DNA of 29,983 nucleotides from a virus: IMG/VR virus record IMGVR_UViG_3300032820_000072, positions 1 through 29,983 of that record. One strand, 5' to 3'. Position 1 is the stretch's first letter. The number at the start of each line of letters is the position of its first letter. A program made the position numbers and the translations under genes. This document shows positions 1 to 5,523 of this stretch, piece after piece. The notes beneath the pieces are model-generated. The model was not told where the DNA came from, did no database searches, and saw nothing but the letters and a program-made list of their open reading frames with translations.

Positions 1-312
1 TACTCACCCCGACTCGGCCCTCTGTTCGACCTACCTGCACGTAGGGCCGACCCTAAGCCCTCCAAGGAGGCTGCCCTAGCCCTGGTCACCAGTGGTGCTC
101 GGGGGGCTCTCCACGCCCGTGTATTGCGCCTTGTCGAGTCATCGCCTGGCGACACCAGCCGGGAATTGGCCGGCACGGACACGACCCTCTACTATCAGGT
201 AGCCCGTCGGCTTCCCGAGCTAGAGAAGCGCGGACTGGTCCGCCGGGGGGAGGCGCGGCCCAGCCGCGGGAGTAACCGGCGTGCTACGACATGGTGGCCG
301 AATGGGAGGTAA
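1..312 (+). CDS. Partial winged-helix DNA-binding-like protein (5' end outside window)
   Basis: The frame is open from base 1 to the TAA at 310-312, so the gene probably begins before the window; the TTG at 124 is the first internal start if it does not. The C-terminal half reads like a winged helix-turn-helix: S-R-E-L-A, then T-L-Y-Y-Q-V-A-R-R-L-P-E-L-E as the recognition helix, then K-R-G-L-V-R-R and a basic wing ending R-A-T-T-W-W. Many phages carry small proteins of this kind, resembling MarR or replication-initiator wHTH domains, as regulators or DNA-binding factors. The stop lies just ahead of the next gene, whose Shine-Dalgarno is embedded in this gene's last codons. The wHTH reading is by pattern only and the target is unknown. 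Confidence 0.55.
   Translation, partial: YSPRLGPLFDLPARRADPKPSKEAALALVTSGARGALHARVLRLVESSPGDTSRELAGTDTTLYYQVARRLPELEKRGLVRRGEARPSRGSNRRATTWWPNGR
304..310 (+). promoter_or_regulatory. Shine-Dalgarno fixing the start of the PP-loop gene
   Basis: GGGAGGT lies five bases upstream of the ATG at 315. The in-frame ATG at 291 has no comparable site, so 315 is the preferred start. Confidence 0.65.
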
Positions 313-314
313 CG

Positions 315-1199
315 ATGGGGTCAACTGTCCATAATTTTTACATCGACCCGAAGAAGGTCCCACCCGAGGGCTCGCCCAAGGTGCTGGAACTCATCAGCTT
401 AGGGGCGGGTGTTCAATCGACAACTATGGCGCTCATGGCCGCCAAGGGTGAGATTACGCCGATGCCGGACGCGGCCATCTTTGCCGATACGGGCGGCGAG
501 CCACAGCACGTTTACGACCACCTAGAGCAACTCATCCCACAGCTCCCGTTCCCCGTCCACAAGGTGAAGGCGGCCGGGGGGTCCCTCGAAGAAGTGAGCC
601 TGAGGGTTCGCACCAGCAAGAAAACAGGCAACCGCTACACGAAGTCTCTTATCCCCGCGCACATCGACGGGGCGGGCCTCATGGGACGCCGCTGCACGAA
701 GGACTTTAAGATAACCCCACTCCGAAAGAAGGCACGCGAATTAGCGGGCATCGTCGGAAAGCAGACGAAGGTTCTCCGCGTCCGCCAATGGATAGGCATA
801 TCGCAGGACGAAATTCAGCGCATGAGGTCCAGCGATGAGCTGTGGGTTGAAATCGTTCATCCTCTCGTTGACCTTCGCATGACGCGACAGGACTGCTTGA
901 GGTGGATGGAGTTGAACGGCTATCCCGAACCGCCCCGGTCGAGTTGTGTCTGGTGCCCGTTTCATGACCTGACCGAGTGGTCCCGATTGTCAAAAATGCC
1001 ACGCGAGTGGGCCAGAATCGTCAAGTTTGAGAAGGACTTACAGGCGGCGGCCGAGCAGAACACCGGCTCGGCCAAGCTCAGCGGGTTGCCGTACCTGCAC
1101 CCCGACCGAATCCCCATCGACGAGATTGACTTCGATGTGCCCGACAAGCAGATGGACTTCGGGTTTCTAAACGAGTGCGGCGGGATGTGCGGTGTTTGA
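315..1199 (+). CDS. PP-loop ATPase, PAPS-reductase-like (adenine nucleotide alpha-hydrolase superfamily)
   Basis: A 294-residue protein. The P-loop variant S-L-G-A-G-V-Q-S-T at residues 28-36 matches the PP-loop that binds ATP or adenylated sulfate in the PAPS reductase/DndC/tRNA-thiolation superfamily, and F-A-D-T-G-G-E-P follows, as is usual there. Cysteines are placed like those of phage homologues: C127 in R-R-C-T-K-D-F, C211 and C214 in S-S-C-V-W-C-P-F, C288 and C292 in the tail E-C-G-G-M-C-G-V. They could bind a metal or Fe-S cluster or carry out thiol chemistry. The family activates substrates by adenylation or reduces sulfonucleotides; in phages it is proposed in sulfur assimilation, nucleic-acid modification or defence evasion, and the sequence does not decide which. 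The gene overlaps the next by eight bases. Superfamily assignment is firm, substrate unknown. Confidence 0.85.
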   Translation: MGSTVHNFYIDPKKVPPEGSPKVLELISLGAGVQSTTMALMAAKGEITPMPDAAIFADTGGEPQHVYDHLEQLIPQLPFPVHKVKAAGGSLEEVSLRVRTSKKTGNRYTKSLIPAHIDGAGLMGRRCTKDFKITPLRKKARELAGIVGKQTKVLRVRQWIGISQDEIQRMRSSDELWVEIVHPLVDLRMTRQDCLRWMELNGYPEPPRSSCVWCPFHDLTEWSRLSKMPREWARIVKFEKDLQAAAEQNTGSAKLSGLPYLHPDRIPIDEIDFDVPDKQMDFGFLNECGGMCGV

Positions 1200-1305
1200 C
1201 TTTAACCCGTGGCAGGCTGGCTTGATTGGCTACGCGATAGGTTTTTTGGTGGCGCTTGTTTGCTGGGATGTATCACGCCGTCGCAAGGAGGCCGACCATG
1301 AATAA
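1192..1305 (+). CDS. 37-residue single-span membrane protein
   Basis: A GTG-started ORF that overlaps the last bases of the PP-loop gene. Residues about 8-25 (A-G-L-I-G-Y-A-I-G-F-L-V-A-L-V-C-W) form one hydrophobic segment, followed by a strongly charged tail (S-R-R-R-K-E-A-D-H-E). This is the usual shape of a small inner-membrane protein with a cytoplasmic basic tail. Without it the interval to 1298 would be non-coding, which is out of character for this genome. The function is not recognised; holin, anti-holin or superinfection-exclusion peptide are possible but unsupported. A strong Shine-Dalgarno for the next ORF lies inside its 3' end. Confidence 0.5.
   Translation: MFDFNPWQAGLIGYAIGFLVALVCWDVSRRRKEADHE
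1285..1291 (+). promoter_or_regulatory. Strong Shine-Dalgarno (AAGGAGG)
   Basis: AAGGAGG sits six bases before the ATG at 1298. It is one of the best ribosome-binding sites in the window, yet the ORF it serves is only 16 codons long and ends in an ATGA overlap with the next gene. Confidence 0.6.
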
Positions 1306-1348
1306 GCCGCCGCCGTGGTGGCGCGCCGGCCGTCCGATGACCAAATGA
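1298..1348 (+). CDS. 16-residue ORF with strong RBS, possible coupling leader
   Basis: Reads MNKPPPWWRAGRPMTK and stops at TGA 1346-1348, overlapping by ATGA the ATG at 1345 of the following gene. The AAGGAGG upstream is near-perfect. The simplest reading is a leader ORF that loads ribosomes and couples translation into the 74-residue gene. Whether the proline/tryptophan-rich peptide has its own role cannot be told. Because it is so short it could also be a chance ORF whose Shine-Dalgarno is coincidental. Confidence 0.35.
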   Translation: MNKPPPWWRAGRPMTK

Positions 1349-1569
1349 GTGCCCTGACCGAACGCCTATTGGAGGTGGTGCCCTTGGTCGAGAATATCGC
1401 TGCCGAGACTACCGAGGAGGGCCAGCACGCGATGCGTGCATTCCTGAGCTTGATTGGATTAACTGGTTTATTGAACGGTGAGGACTTCACCCGTGTGATG
1501 CGGGCGATGCATATCATCGTGTACGCGATGGGGGACCCCGAGGACTGGCTCGGTGACGACGAGGATTAA
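1345..1569 (+). CDS. Small acidic helical protein, unknown function
   Basis: A 74-residue protein starting M-S-A-L-T-E-R-L-L-E-V-V-P and ending in the acidic run G-D-D-E-D. It is mostly amphipathic helix (A-M-R-A-F-L-S-L-I-G-L-T, T-R-V-M-R-A-M-H-I-I-V-Y-A-M), with no cysteines or catalytic motif. An in-frame GTG at 1315 would add ten residues, but the ATG at 1345 makes an ATGA junction with the preceding mini-ORF and is preferred. I do not recognise the family; it sits in a run of small accessory genes. Confidence 0.6.
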   Translation: MSALTERLLEVVPLVENIAAETTEEGQHAMRAFLSLIGLTGLLNGEDFTRVMRAMHIIVYAMGDPEDWLGDDED

Positions 1570-1723
1570 TGGGTATCAGGTAGAGGGCAAGTTCTGCCGT
1601 AATTGCCGCAAGCCGATAAAGTGGCAAGTCGCGCGCTGCTGGGATTGCACCGTCCTGATGCGTCTTCGCCGGCAGAGGAGTCGCCAGTATCGGCTCCTAC
1701 AGGACAAGTTCGATGTCGATTGA
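1553..1723 (+). CDS. 56-residue zinc-ribbon-like protein
   Basis: A GTG start at 1553, with a GAGGA-type site eight bases upstream, gives a protein beginning M-T-T-R-I-N-G-Y. It has two Cys-x2-Cys knuckles, C-R-N-C and C-W-D-C, about ten residues apart, followed by a very basic helix (L-R-R-Q-R-S-R-Q-Y-R). This is the outline of a small zinc ribbon or treble clef that binds nucleic acid or protein. It overlaps the preceding gene by 17 bases and the following one by 11. No ATG start exists in the frame. The zinc call is by cysteine spacing only. Confidence 0.55.
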   Translation: MTTRINGYQVEGKFCRNCRKPIKWQVARCWDCTVLMRLRRQRSRQYRLLQDKFDVD

Positions 1724-1949
1724 GGTGGCCTGTCGGCGTTGTGGTGCCGAGCCCAAGCTAGCCGTGATTGAGCTGCCCTTGCACCGCTTCGCATTAGGCT
1801 TAGCCTGTCAGTGTAAGGTCTTTTACCAGCAGCCGGAAGTGTTCGAGTCGGTCGAGGAGTGCGTCCGCGACCTCGAAATACAGATTATCGAGGACCAAAT
1901 GACCAACCCCGGCAGCTCCGATGGCCCCGGCAACGGGACAATACATTGA
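1713..1949 (+). CDS. 78-residue Cys-pair (zinc-ribbon-like) protein
   Basis: Starts at ATG 1713 inside the end of the previous gene. C-R-R-C near residue 8 and C-Q-C near residue 32 form a second compact cysteine set, followed by an acidic helical stretch (E-S-V-E-E-C-V-R-D-L-E) and a disordered Gly/Ser tail. It pairs by overlap with the preceding zinc-ribbon-like gene, so the two may be co-translated. The family is not recognised; a zinc-binding adaptor or a modulator of a host enzyme is plausible from size and cysteines but not demonstrated. Confidence 0.55.
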   Translation: MSIEVACRRCGAEPKLAVIELPLHRFALGLACQCKVFYQQPEVFESVEECVRDLEIQIIEDQMTNPGSSDGPGNGTIH

Positions 1950-1960
1950 TTTTTTAGGTA

Positions 1961-1996
1961 TTCACGGGGCGCTAATGTCCGTTTATACGATTACTT
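1961..1996 (+). promoter_or_regulatory. Candidate sigma-70-type promoter, possibly leaderless
   Basis: TTCACG (1961-1966) and TATACG (1984-1989) are separated by exactly 17 bases in the only AT-richer gap of the early region. Each hexamer matches four of six consensus bases. A start seven bases past the -10 would fall at about 1996-1997, the A of the next gene's ATG, which lacks a Shine-Dalgarno. The promoter grammar of the host is unknown, so this is tentative. Confidence 0.3.
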
Positions 1997-2218
1997 ATGA
2001 GTGATTCATCATGCGAGGGCTTCACGGCCGGCGAGTTGATGCAGATTGTGCGCCGCCAGACGCGCGAGGGTGACCGTCGGGACCAGCTCGGTCTGACGAT
2101 TGCCGCCCGCGTTCTTGGCATTGAGAGTGTCCTGTACTCGGAGATGGTCGATTGCGAAAAGCATGACGCTATCGAGGAGTTGGTCATGGCGCTCAAGCGC
2201 GACCTCGACGCGCCGTAG
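1997..2218 (+). CDS. 73-residue hypothetical protein
   Basis: Starts M-S-D-S-S-C-E-G-F-T-A-G-E-L and is predominantly helical and charged (L-M-Q-I-V-R-R-Q-T-R-E-G-D-R-R; A-I-E-E-L-V-M-A-L-K-R-D-L). No motif is recognised. No ribosome-binding sequence precedes the ATG, and a possible -10 box ends eight bases before it, so a leaderless message is conceivable. The stop TAG overlaps the GTG start of the following HExxH gene as TAGTG, so those two genes are probably translationally coupled. Confidence 0.6.
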   Translation: MSDSSCEGFTAGELMQIVRRQTREGDRRDQLGLTIAARVLGIESVLYSEMVDCEKHDAIEELVMALKRDLDAP

Positions 2219-2586
2219 TGCGGCTCCCGAGGTCCCTAAAGATTTGCGGTCATGTCTTTCAGGTCCGTAGCTGGCCACGTTCGCGCATGGACCCCCCAAA
2301 CAAACGCTCGCTCAAGAACAACGAGATTATCGGCCGCAAGTACCATCACTACGGCTCGATGTACCCTGACGACCAGCTCATCGTTATCTGTCGCGACCAG
2401 ACCGACCAGGCCAAGAAGGAATCCATCATCCATGAGTGCGGGCATGCTATTTTTGAATTTTGTCATCTCCGCGCTGAGCTAAAGGGGGGTGCCCGGACTG
2501 AGGAGAAGGTGGTGCAGGCTCTCGGCAATGCATTGATGATGTTGATGGATGATAACCCCAAACTCCTCGCCCTATTCGGTAAATAA
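2218..2586 (+). CDS. HExxH-motif protein, zincin-like (ImmA/IrrE-type fold possible)
   Basis: 122 residues from a GTG fused to the previous stop. The core is S-I-I-H-E-C-G-H-A-I-F-E, with H72, E73 and H76 forming a gluzincin-type HExxH site: two zinc ligands and the catalytic glutamate. The preceding segment (Q-L-I-V-I-C-R-D-Q) and the helix bearing HExxH resemble the minimal metallopeptidase core of ImmA/IrrE-type and related phage proteins. A distal third ligand is not obvious; acidic residues of the C-terminal helices could supply it. In phages such proteins are proposed to cleave repressors or host factors. The fold call is fair; protease activity and substrate are inference. Confidence 0.65.
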   Translation: MRLPRSLKICGHVFQVRSWPRSRMDPPNKRSLKNNEIIGRKYHHYGSMYPDDQLIVICRDQTDQAKKESIIHECGHAIFEFCHLRAELKGGARTEEKVVQALGNALMMLMDDNPKLLALFGK

Positions 2587-2791
2587 CCGTGCGGTTGCCA
2601 TCTCCGGTGCCGTGCTTGTTCTCGGTGGCCGAGCGTTGCTGGCATCCGGTCTCTACCTTCCTGGCTTTATTGTCTCACTGGTCGGTGATGGGTGCTGGCT
2701 CTACTACGGCGTGGCGACGAAGCAGTGGTCGCTGGCCATCCTCGACATGAGCCTACTGGTCATCGACACCATCGGGGCCTACCGGCAATGA
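2549..2791 (+). CDS. Small multi-span membrane protein
   Basis: 80 residues overlapping the end of the HExxH gene by 38 bases. It shows two to three hydrophobic segments: A-V-A-I-S-G-A-V-L-V-L-G-G, L-Y-L-P-G-F-I-V-S-L-V-G-D, and L-A-I-L-D-M-S-L-L-V-I-D-T-I. The central W-L-Y-Y-G-V-A-T-K-Q-W pattern recalls half-transporters of the SemiSWEET/PnuC/YgjV type, where W-x-x-Y-G-x-x-x-x-x-W separates helices. A holin is the main alternative given its size and phage context, but no lysin gene is beside it. The stop overlaps the next start as ATGA. Confidence 0.55.
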   Translation: MITPNSSPYSVNNRAVAISGAVLVLGGRALLASGLYLPGFIVSLVGDGCWLYYGVATKQWSLAILDMSLLVIDTIGAYRQ

Positions 2792-3558
2792 ACAATAAGG
2801 ACCTCGTGTTCCTGGTCCCCGACGTCCACGTGCCCGCACACGACGAGGCCGCGGTGGAGGTGTGCCTGAAGGCGCACGAGTATTTACGCCCGCATAGAAC
2901 GATTCTGCTTGGGGATGTCCTCGATGCCGGTACGTTTTCTAGTTGGGGTGCATCAACAATCGCCGAGGTTCGAGTCCACAACTTCCAGTCGGAACTCGAC
3001 ACCGCTAAGGCGCTGCTCGCTCGCCTCGAAAAGAACACAGACAAGATAGTTTTCATCGAGGGCAACCATGAGTACCGCGTCGAGCGGTACTCGATACGCC
3101 AAGGACTGGCCGGCGTAGCAATCCACGAACTAATCAGCCCACGGGTCCACTTGTCGGCCGACCGCGAGAAGCCGTTCCAGTGGGTGCCATACGTTGAGCG
3201 CGGTGCCCTGAGTTTCTACCCCATTACCCGCGATTTAATTGCCTGCCACGGGTGGTCGCACGCTAAGCAATGCAGCACCCAAATGCTGGCACTGACCCAG
3301 TCCCGCTCGGTCGTCTTCGGTCATGTCCACCGGCAGGTATCGACGACGACTCGCGACCCGTTCTCAAATAAGCGCCGCGTGGCCTGGTCGCCAGGCTGCC
3401 TGGCTGGCCTCCAGCCCACCTACCTGCACGGCTCACCTGCCGAATGGACCCACGGGTTCGGGCTTGTCTATATTGGCAAGTCCGGCTTCTCGGAATACAC
3501 ATGCTCAATCAGTAAGGGGCAGACCGTCCTGCCTGACGGCAAGCTGATTGTGGCGTGA
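2788..3558 (+). CDS. Calcineurin-like metallophosphoesterase
   Basis: 256 residues from the ATG at 2788, which overlaps the preceding stop as ATGA; the longer in-frame ORF upstream is over-extension. All five blocks of the family are present in order: D12-x-H14 (P-D-V-H-V), G-D-V-L-D with D43 and D46, G-N-H-E at 92-95, H154 in A-C-H-G-W, and G-H-V-H with H179 and H181. These residues hold two metal ions that hydrolyse phosphomono- or phosphodiesters. Phage members are used in DNA/RNA end processing or nucleotide turnover; the substrate here is not deducible. Length is typical of single-domain phage enzymes. It sits in the accessory/nucleotide-metabolism region near the DUF3310 gene. Confidence 0.9.
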   Translation: MNNKDLVFLVPDVHVPAHDEAAVEVCLKAHEYLRPHRTILLGDVLDAGTFSSWGASTIAEVRVHNFQSELDTAKALLARLEKNTDKIVFIEGNHEYRVERYSIRQGLAGVAIHELISPRVHLSADREKPFQWVPYVERGALSFYPITRDLIACHGWSHAKQCSTQMLALTQSRSVVFGHVHRQVSTTTRDPFSNKRRVAWSPGCLAGLQPTYLHGSPAEWTHGFGLVYIGKSGFSEYTCSISKGQTVLPDGKLIVA

Positions 3559-3728
3559 ATATCTATCCGCGCCGCAGTATCCGCGACCGGCTCGGGCATG
3601 TCCCGTACTGCTATCGGTGCTGGAATCCGCTCCGGCCAGAGGATAAGGTGTATGACTATCTACGCGACGATAAGCAGGGCGGCTTGAAGCCGGTGTGCAG
3701 GGGGAAGTGTGAGCAGAGTAAACGGTGA
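3555..3728 (+). CDS. 57-residue zinc-ribbon-like protein
   Basis: GTG start overlapping the phosphoesterase stop as GTGA. Sequence begins M-N-I-Y-P-R-R-S-I-R-D-R-L. Two cysteine pairs, C-Y-R-C-W near residue 20 and V-C-R-G-K-C-E near residue 50, flank a charged loop; the spacing suits a single zinc site. It fills what would otherwise be a 150-base gap. It is the third Cys-pair mini-protein of the region and ends inside the next gene. Function unknown; a nucleic-acid or protein-binding adaptor is only an inference. Confidence 0.55.
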   Translation: MNIYPRRSIRDRLGHVPYCYRCWNPLRPEDKVYDYLRDDKQGGLKPVCRGKCEQSKR

Positions 3729-4002
3729 CGGCGGCCACTACCGCCACGGCGGCATGGAGCCGCTCGATTATATCGTGGCCAACGAGATGGGCTTTCGCGA
3801 GGGGAGCATTGTCAAGCTGGCGACCCGGTTTCGATTCAAGGGCGCGGATGACTGCCCCGACTGCCATCCGGGCGAGGCGTGCCCTAAGCATCAGGTGGCC
3901 GACCTACGAAAGATTCAGTTTTTTGTTTGCGAGCTAATCGAGGGCATTGAGGCCCAGGCGATTAAAGAACCATCACCAGGGAGTTATCCATATGACAGGT
4001 AG
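3709..4002 (+). CDS. DUF3310 protein (T7 gp1.7-like) with a CCCH insertion
   Basis: 97 residues. H-Y-R-H-G-G-M-E-P-L-D-Y-I followed by F-R-E-G-S-I-V-K-L-A-T-R-F-R-F-K-G and D-L-R-K-I-Q-F-F-V is the DUF3310 signature, the domain of T7 gp1.7, a nucleotide kinase linked to dideoxythymidine sensitivity. Between the last two blocks sits an extra segment with C49-x2-C52-x5-C58-x2-H61, zinc-knuckle-like spacing that I do not associate with the canonical domain. The GTG at 3709 is chosen because the ATG at 3754 would cut off the H-Y-R-H-G-G motif. DUF3310 call strong; kinase activity here is by family analogy; metal binding by the insert is inference. Confidence 0.85.
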   Translation: MSRVNGDGGHYRHGGMEPLDYIVANEMGFREGSIVKLATRFRFKGADDCPDCHPGEACPKHQVADLRKIQFFVCELIEGIEAQAIKEPSPGSYPYDR

Positions 4003-4159
4003 ATACCTAAGAGACAGTTACCCTAACCCGTTCGGCGTTGAGCCGTCGAGCAAGGAAGAGGCCCGGATGCAGAAGGCCCAGCGTGACTACGACATCGTCG
4101 TCAGTGCCGAGAACCGGGCTAAGGCCGCCAAGGAAAAGAAATCCAAGACTTCGAAGTAA
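3992..4159 (+). CDS. 55-residue basic protein preceding terminase
   Basis: Starts at ATG 3992 with CAGGGAG about eight bases upstream; an in-frame TTG at 3947 would extend it 15 residues but has no better site. Begins M-T-G-R-Y-L-R-D-S-Y-P-N-P-F-G and becomes a lysine/alanine-rich helix (E-N-R-A-K-A-A-K-E-K-K-S-K) to the stop. It overlaps the DUF3310 gene by 11 bases. It lies where a small terminase subunit is expected but is too short to call as one. Its A-rich 3' end (about 4130-4141) overlaps the likely start of the terminase coding frame, so it may be coupled or frameshift-linked to that gene. Confidence 0.6.
   Translation: MTGRYLRDSYPNPFGVEPSSKEEARMQKAQRDYDIVVSAENRAKAAKEKKSKTSK
4130..4134 (+). 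promoter_or_regulatory. Possible Shine-Dalgarno for a non-canonical terminase start
   Basis: AAGGA, six bases before an ATC codon at 4141 that is in frame with the terminase. There is no ATG, GTG or TTG in that frame between the stop at 4120-4122 and ATG 4243. If ATC is used as a start, this is the site that would direct it. Confidence 0.3.
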
Positions 4160-5523
4160 TCACCGAAGCGCACGACGCCGACGACGTCCAGCTTCCCCAT
4201 AAGTTCACGCCGCGGGACTACCAGCGCCCGCTCTGGAAGGCGATGTTCGAGGATGGGTATAAGCGCGCGTGCATCGTGGCACATCGGCGCTCGGGTAAGG
4301 ACCTGAACTCCATCCACCTGTGTTGCGCTAAGGCTATGGAGCGGGTCGGCTCCTACTGGATTATATACCCGACCCAGACACAGGCGCGCCGCTCTATCTG
4401 GTTCGGCATGACCGGCGATGGCACGCCCTACCTCGATGCAATTCCCCACGAACTACGCACGCAGGTCAACAACACGGAGATGCGGATACATCTCTGTAAC
4501 GGCTCCACTATCTCTTTTGTGTCAGCTTCGGACGTTGACCAGCTCGTCGGCGGAAACCCAATCGGGGTTATCTTCAGTGAGTACTCGCTGCCGGGCACGA
4601 ACATGGACAAGGCGTGGGACCTCGTCCGACCAATCCTGGCTGCGGCCGACAACGACGGGTGGGCCATAATGATTTACACCCCGCGCGGTCGGAACTGGGG
4701 GTGGACGCTCTTTAACGCAGCCGAACAATCCGAACGCTGGTTCACGCAGCGGCTGAGCGTGGACGATACGCGTCGCGCCGACGGGTCGCCCGTTATCAGT
4801 CCCGAGGCCATCGAGGACGAGCGCATCGCCGGCATGGACGAGTCGCTCATCCAGCAGGAGTTCTACGTGGACTGGGATGTCGCGCTCTCGGGTGCGTACT
4901 ACGCAGAGGACCTAAAGAAGGCCGAGGCTGAGAACCGCATCACCAATGTTCCCATCGAGGCCACGCTAGACCTTGAGGTTTCGATGGACCTTGGCATGGA
5001 CGATTCGACTGCGCTGATTTGCTTCCAGGTTCTCGGTGACCGAGAGGTTCGGGTGGTCGGGTATTACGAGTCCTCCGGCGAGGGGCTCGCTCATTACGTC
5101 CAGTGGATTCGGGACTTCGCGGCCAAGCACAAGGTCCGGGTCGGCCGCATCATCGCCCCGCACGACATCGAGGTCCGCGAGCTGGGCACTGGCGTCTCGC
5201 GAAAGGAGATGCTCGTCCGCATGGGCATCCGGGTCACGGTCGCCCCGAAGCTCAAGGTGCAAGAGGGCATCGACCAGGCCCGGCGGATGTTCCCGTTATG
5301 TTGGTTCGACAAGGAGCGGTGCGGCGAGCTGCTCGAACTGCTGGCGGCATACCGCAAGGAGTGGAACGAGAAGAACAAGGCGTGGCGCATGACGCCCGTC
5401 CACGATTACGCTAGTCACGCTGCCGATTCGTTCAGGTACTACGCATCGGTCTTTCGTCCAAGACGGGCCGATGCCGGCCGAGCGCCCATCATTGCCAACA
5501 CCGACTTCGACGTTTTCGGGTAG
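4141..5523 (+). CDS. terL: Terminase large subunit (start codon unresolved)
   Basis: Packaging motor ATPase/nuclease. Motifs: adenine-binding-like D-Y-Q-R-P-L-W just upstream of ATG 4243; Walker A A-H-R-R-S-G-K-D about 14 residues after that ATG; Walker B-like G-V-I-F-S-E-Y; and an RNase H-fold nuclease with acidic sites in S-M-D-L-G-M-D-D-S, P-H-D-I-E-V and H-D-Y-A-S-H-A-A-D. Starting at ATG 4243 gives 426 residues but removes the Q-like motif. The frame upstream is coding-like (26 of 31 codons from 4150 to 4242 end in G or C by hand count), yet holds no ATG, GTG or TTG back to a stop at 4120. ATC 4141 with AAGGA upstream, or a -1 frameshift from the preceding gene, could supply the N-terminus. 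The function is certain and the 5' end is not. Confidence 0.85.
   Translation: MQDFEVITEAHDADDVQLPHKFTPRDYQRPLWKAMFEDGYKRACIVAHRRSGKDLNSIHLCCAKAMERVGSYWIIYPTQTQARRSIWFGMTGDGTPYLDAIPHELRTQVNNTEMRIHLCNGSTISFVSASDVDQLVGGNPIGVIFSEYSLPGTNMDKAWDLVRPILAAADNDGWAIMIYTPRGRNWGWTLFNAAEQSERWFTQRLSVDDTRRADGSPVISPEAIEDERIAGMDESLIQQEFYVDWDVALSGAYYAEDLKKAEAENRITNVPIEATLDLEVSMDLGMDDSTALICFQVLGDREVRVVGYYESSGEGLAHYVQWIRDFAAKHKVRVGRIIAPHDIEVRELGTGVSRKEMLVRMGIRVTVAPKLKVQEGIDQARRMFPLCWFDKERCGELLELLAAYRKEWNEKNKAWRMTPVHDYASHAADSFRYYASVFRPRRADAGRAPIIANTDFDVFG

Noticed and set aside
291-314. Earlier ATG for the PP-loop gene
   Set aside because: No ribosome-binding site ahead of 291, whereas GGGAGGT stands five bases before ATG 315.
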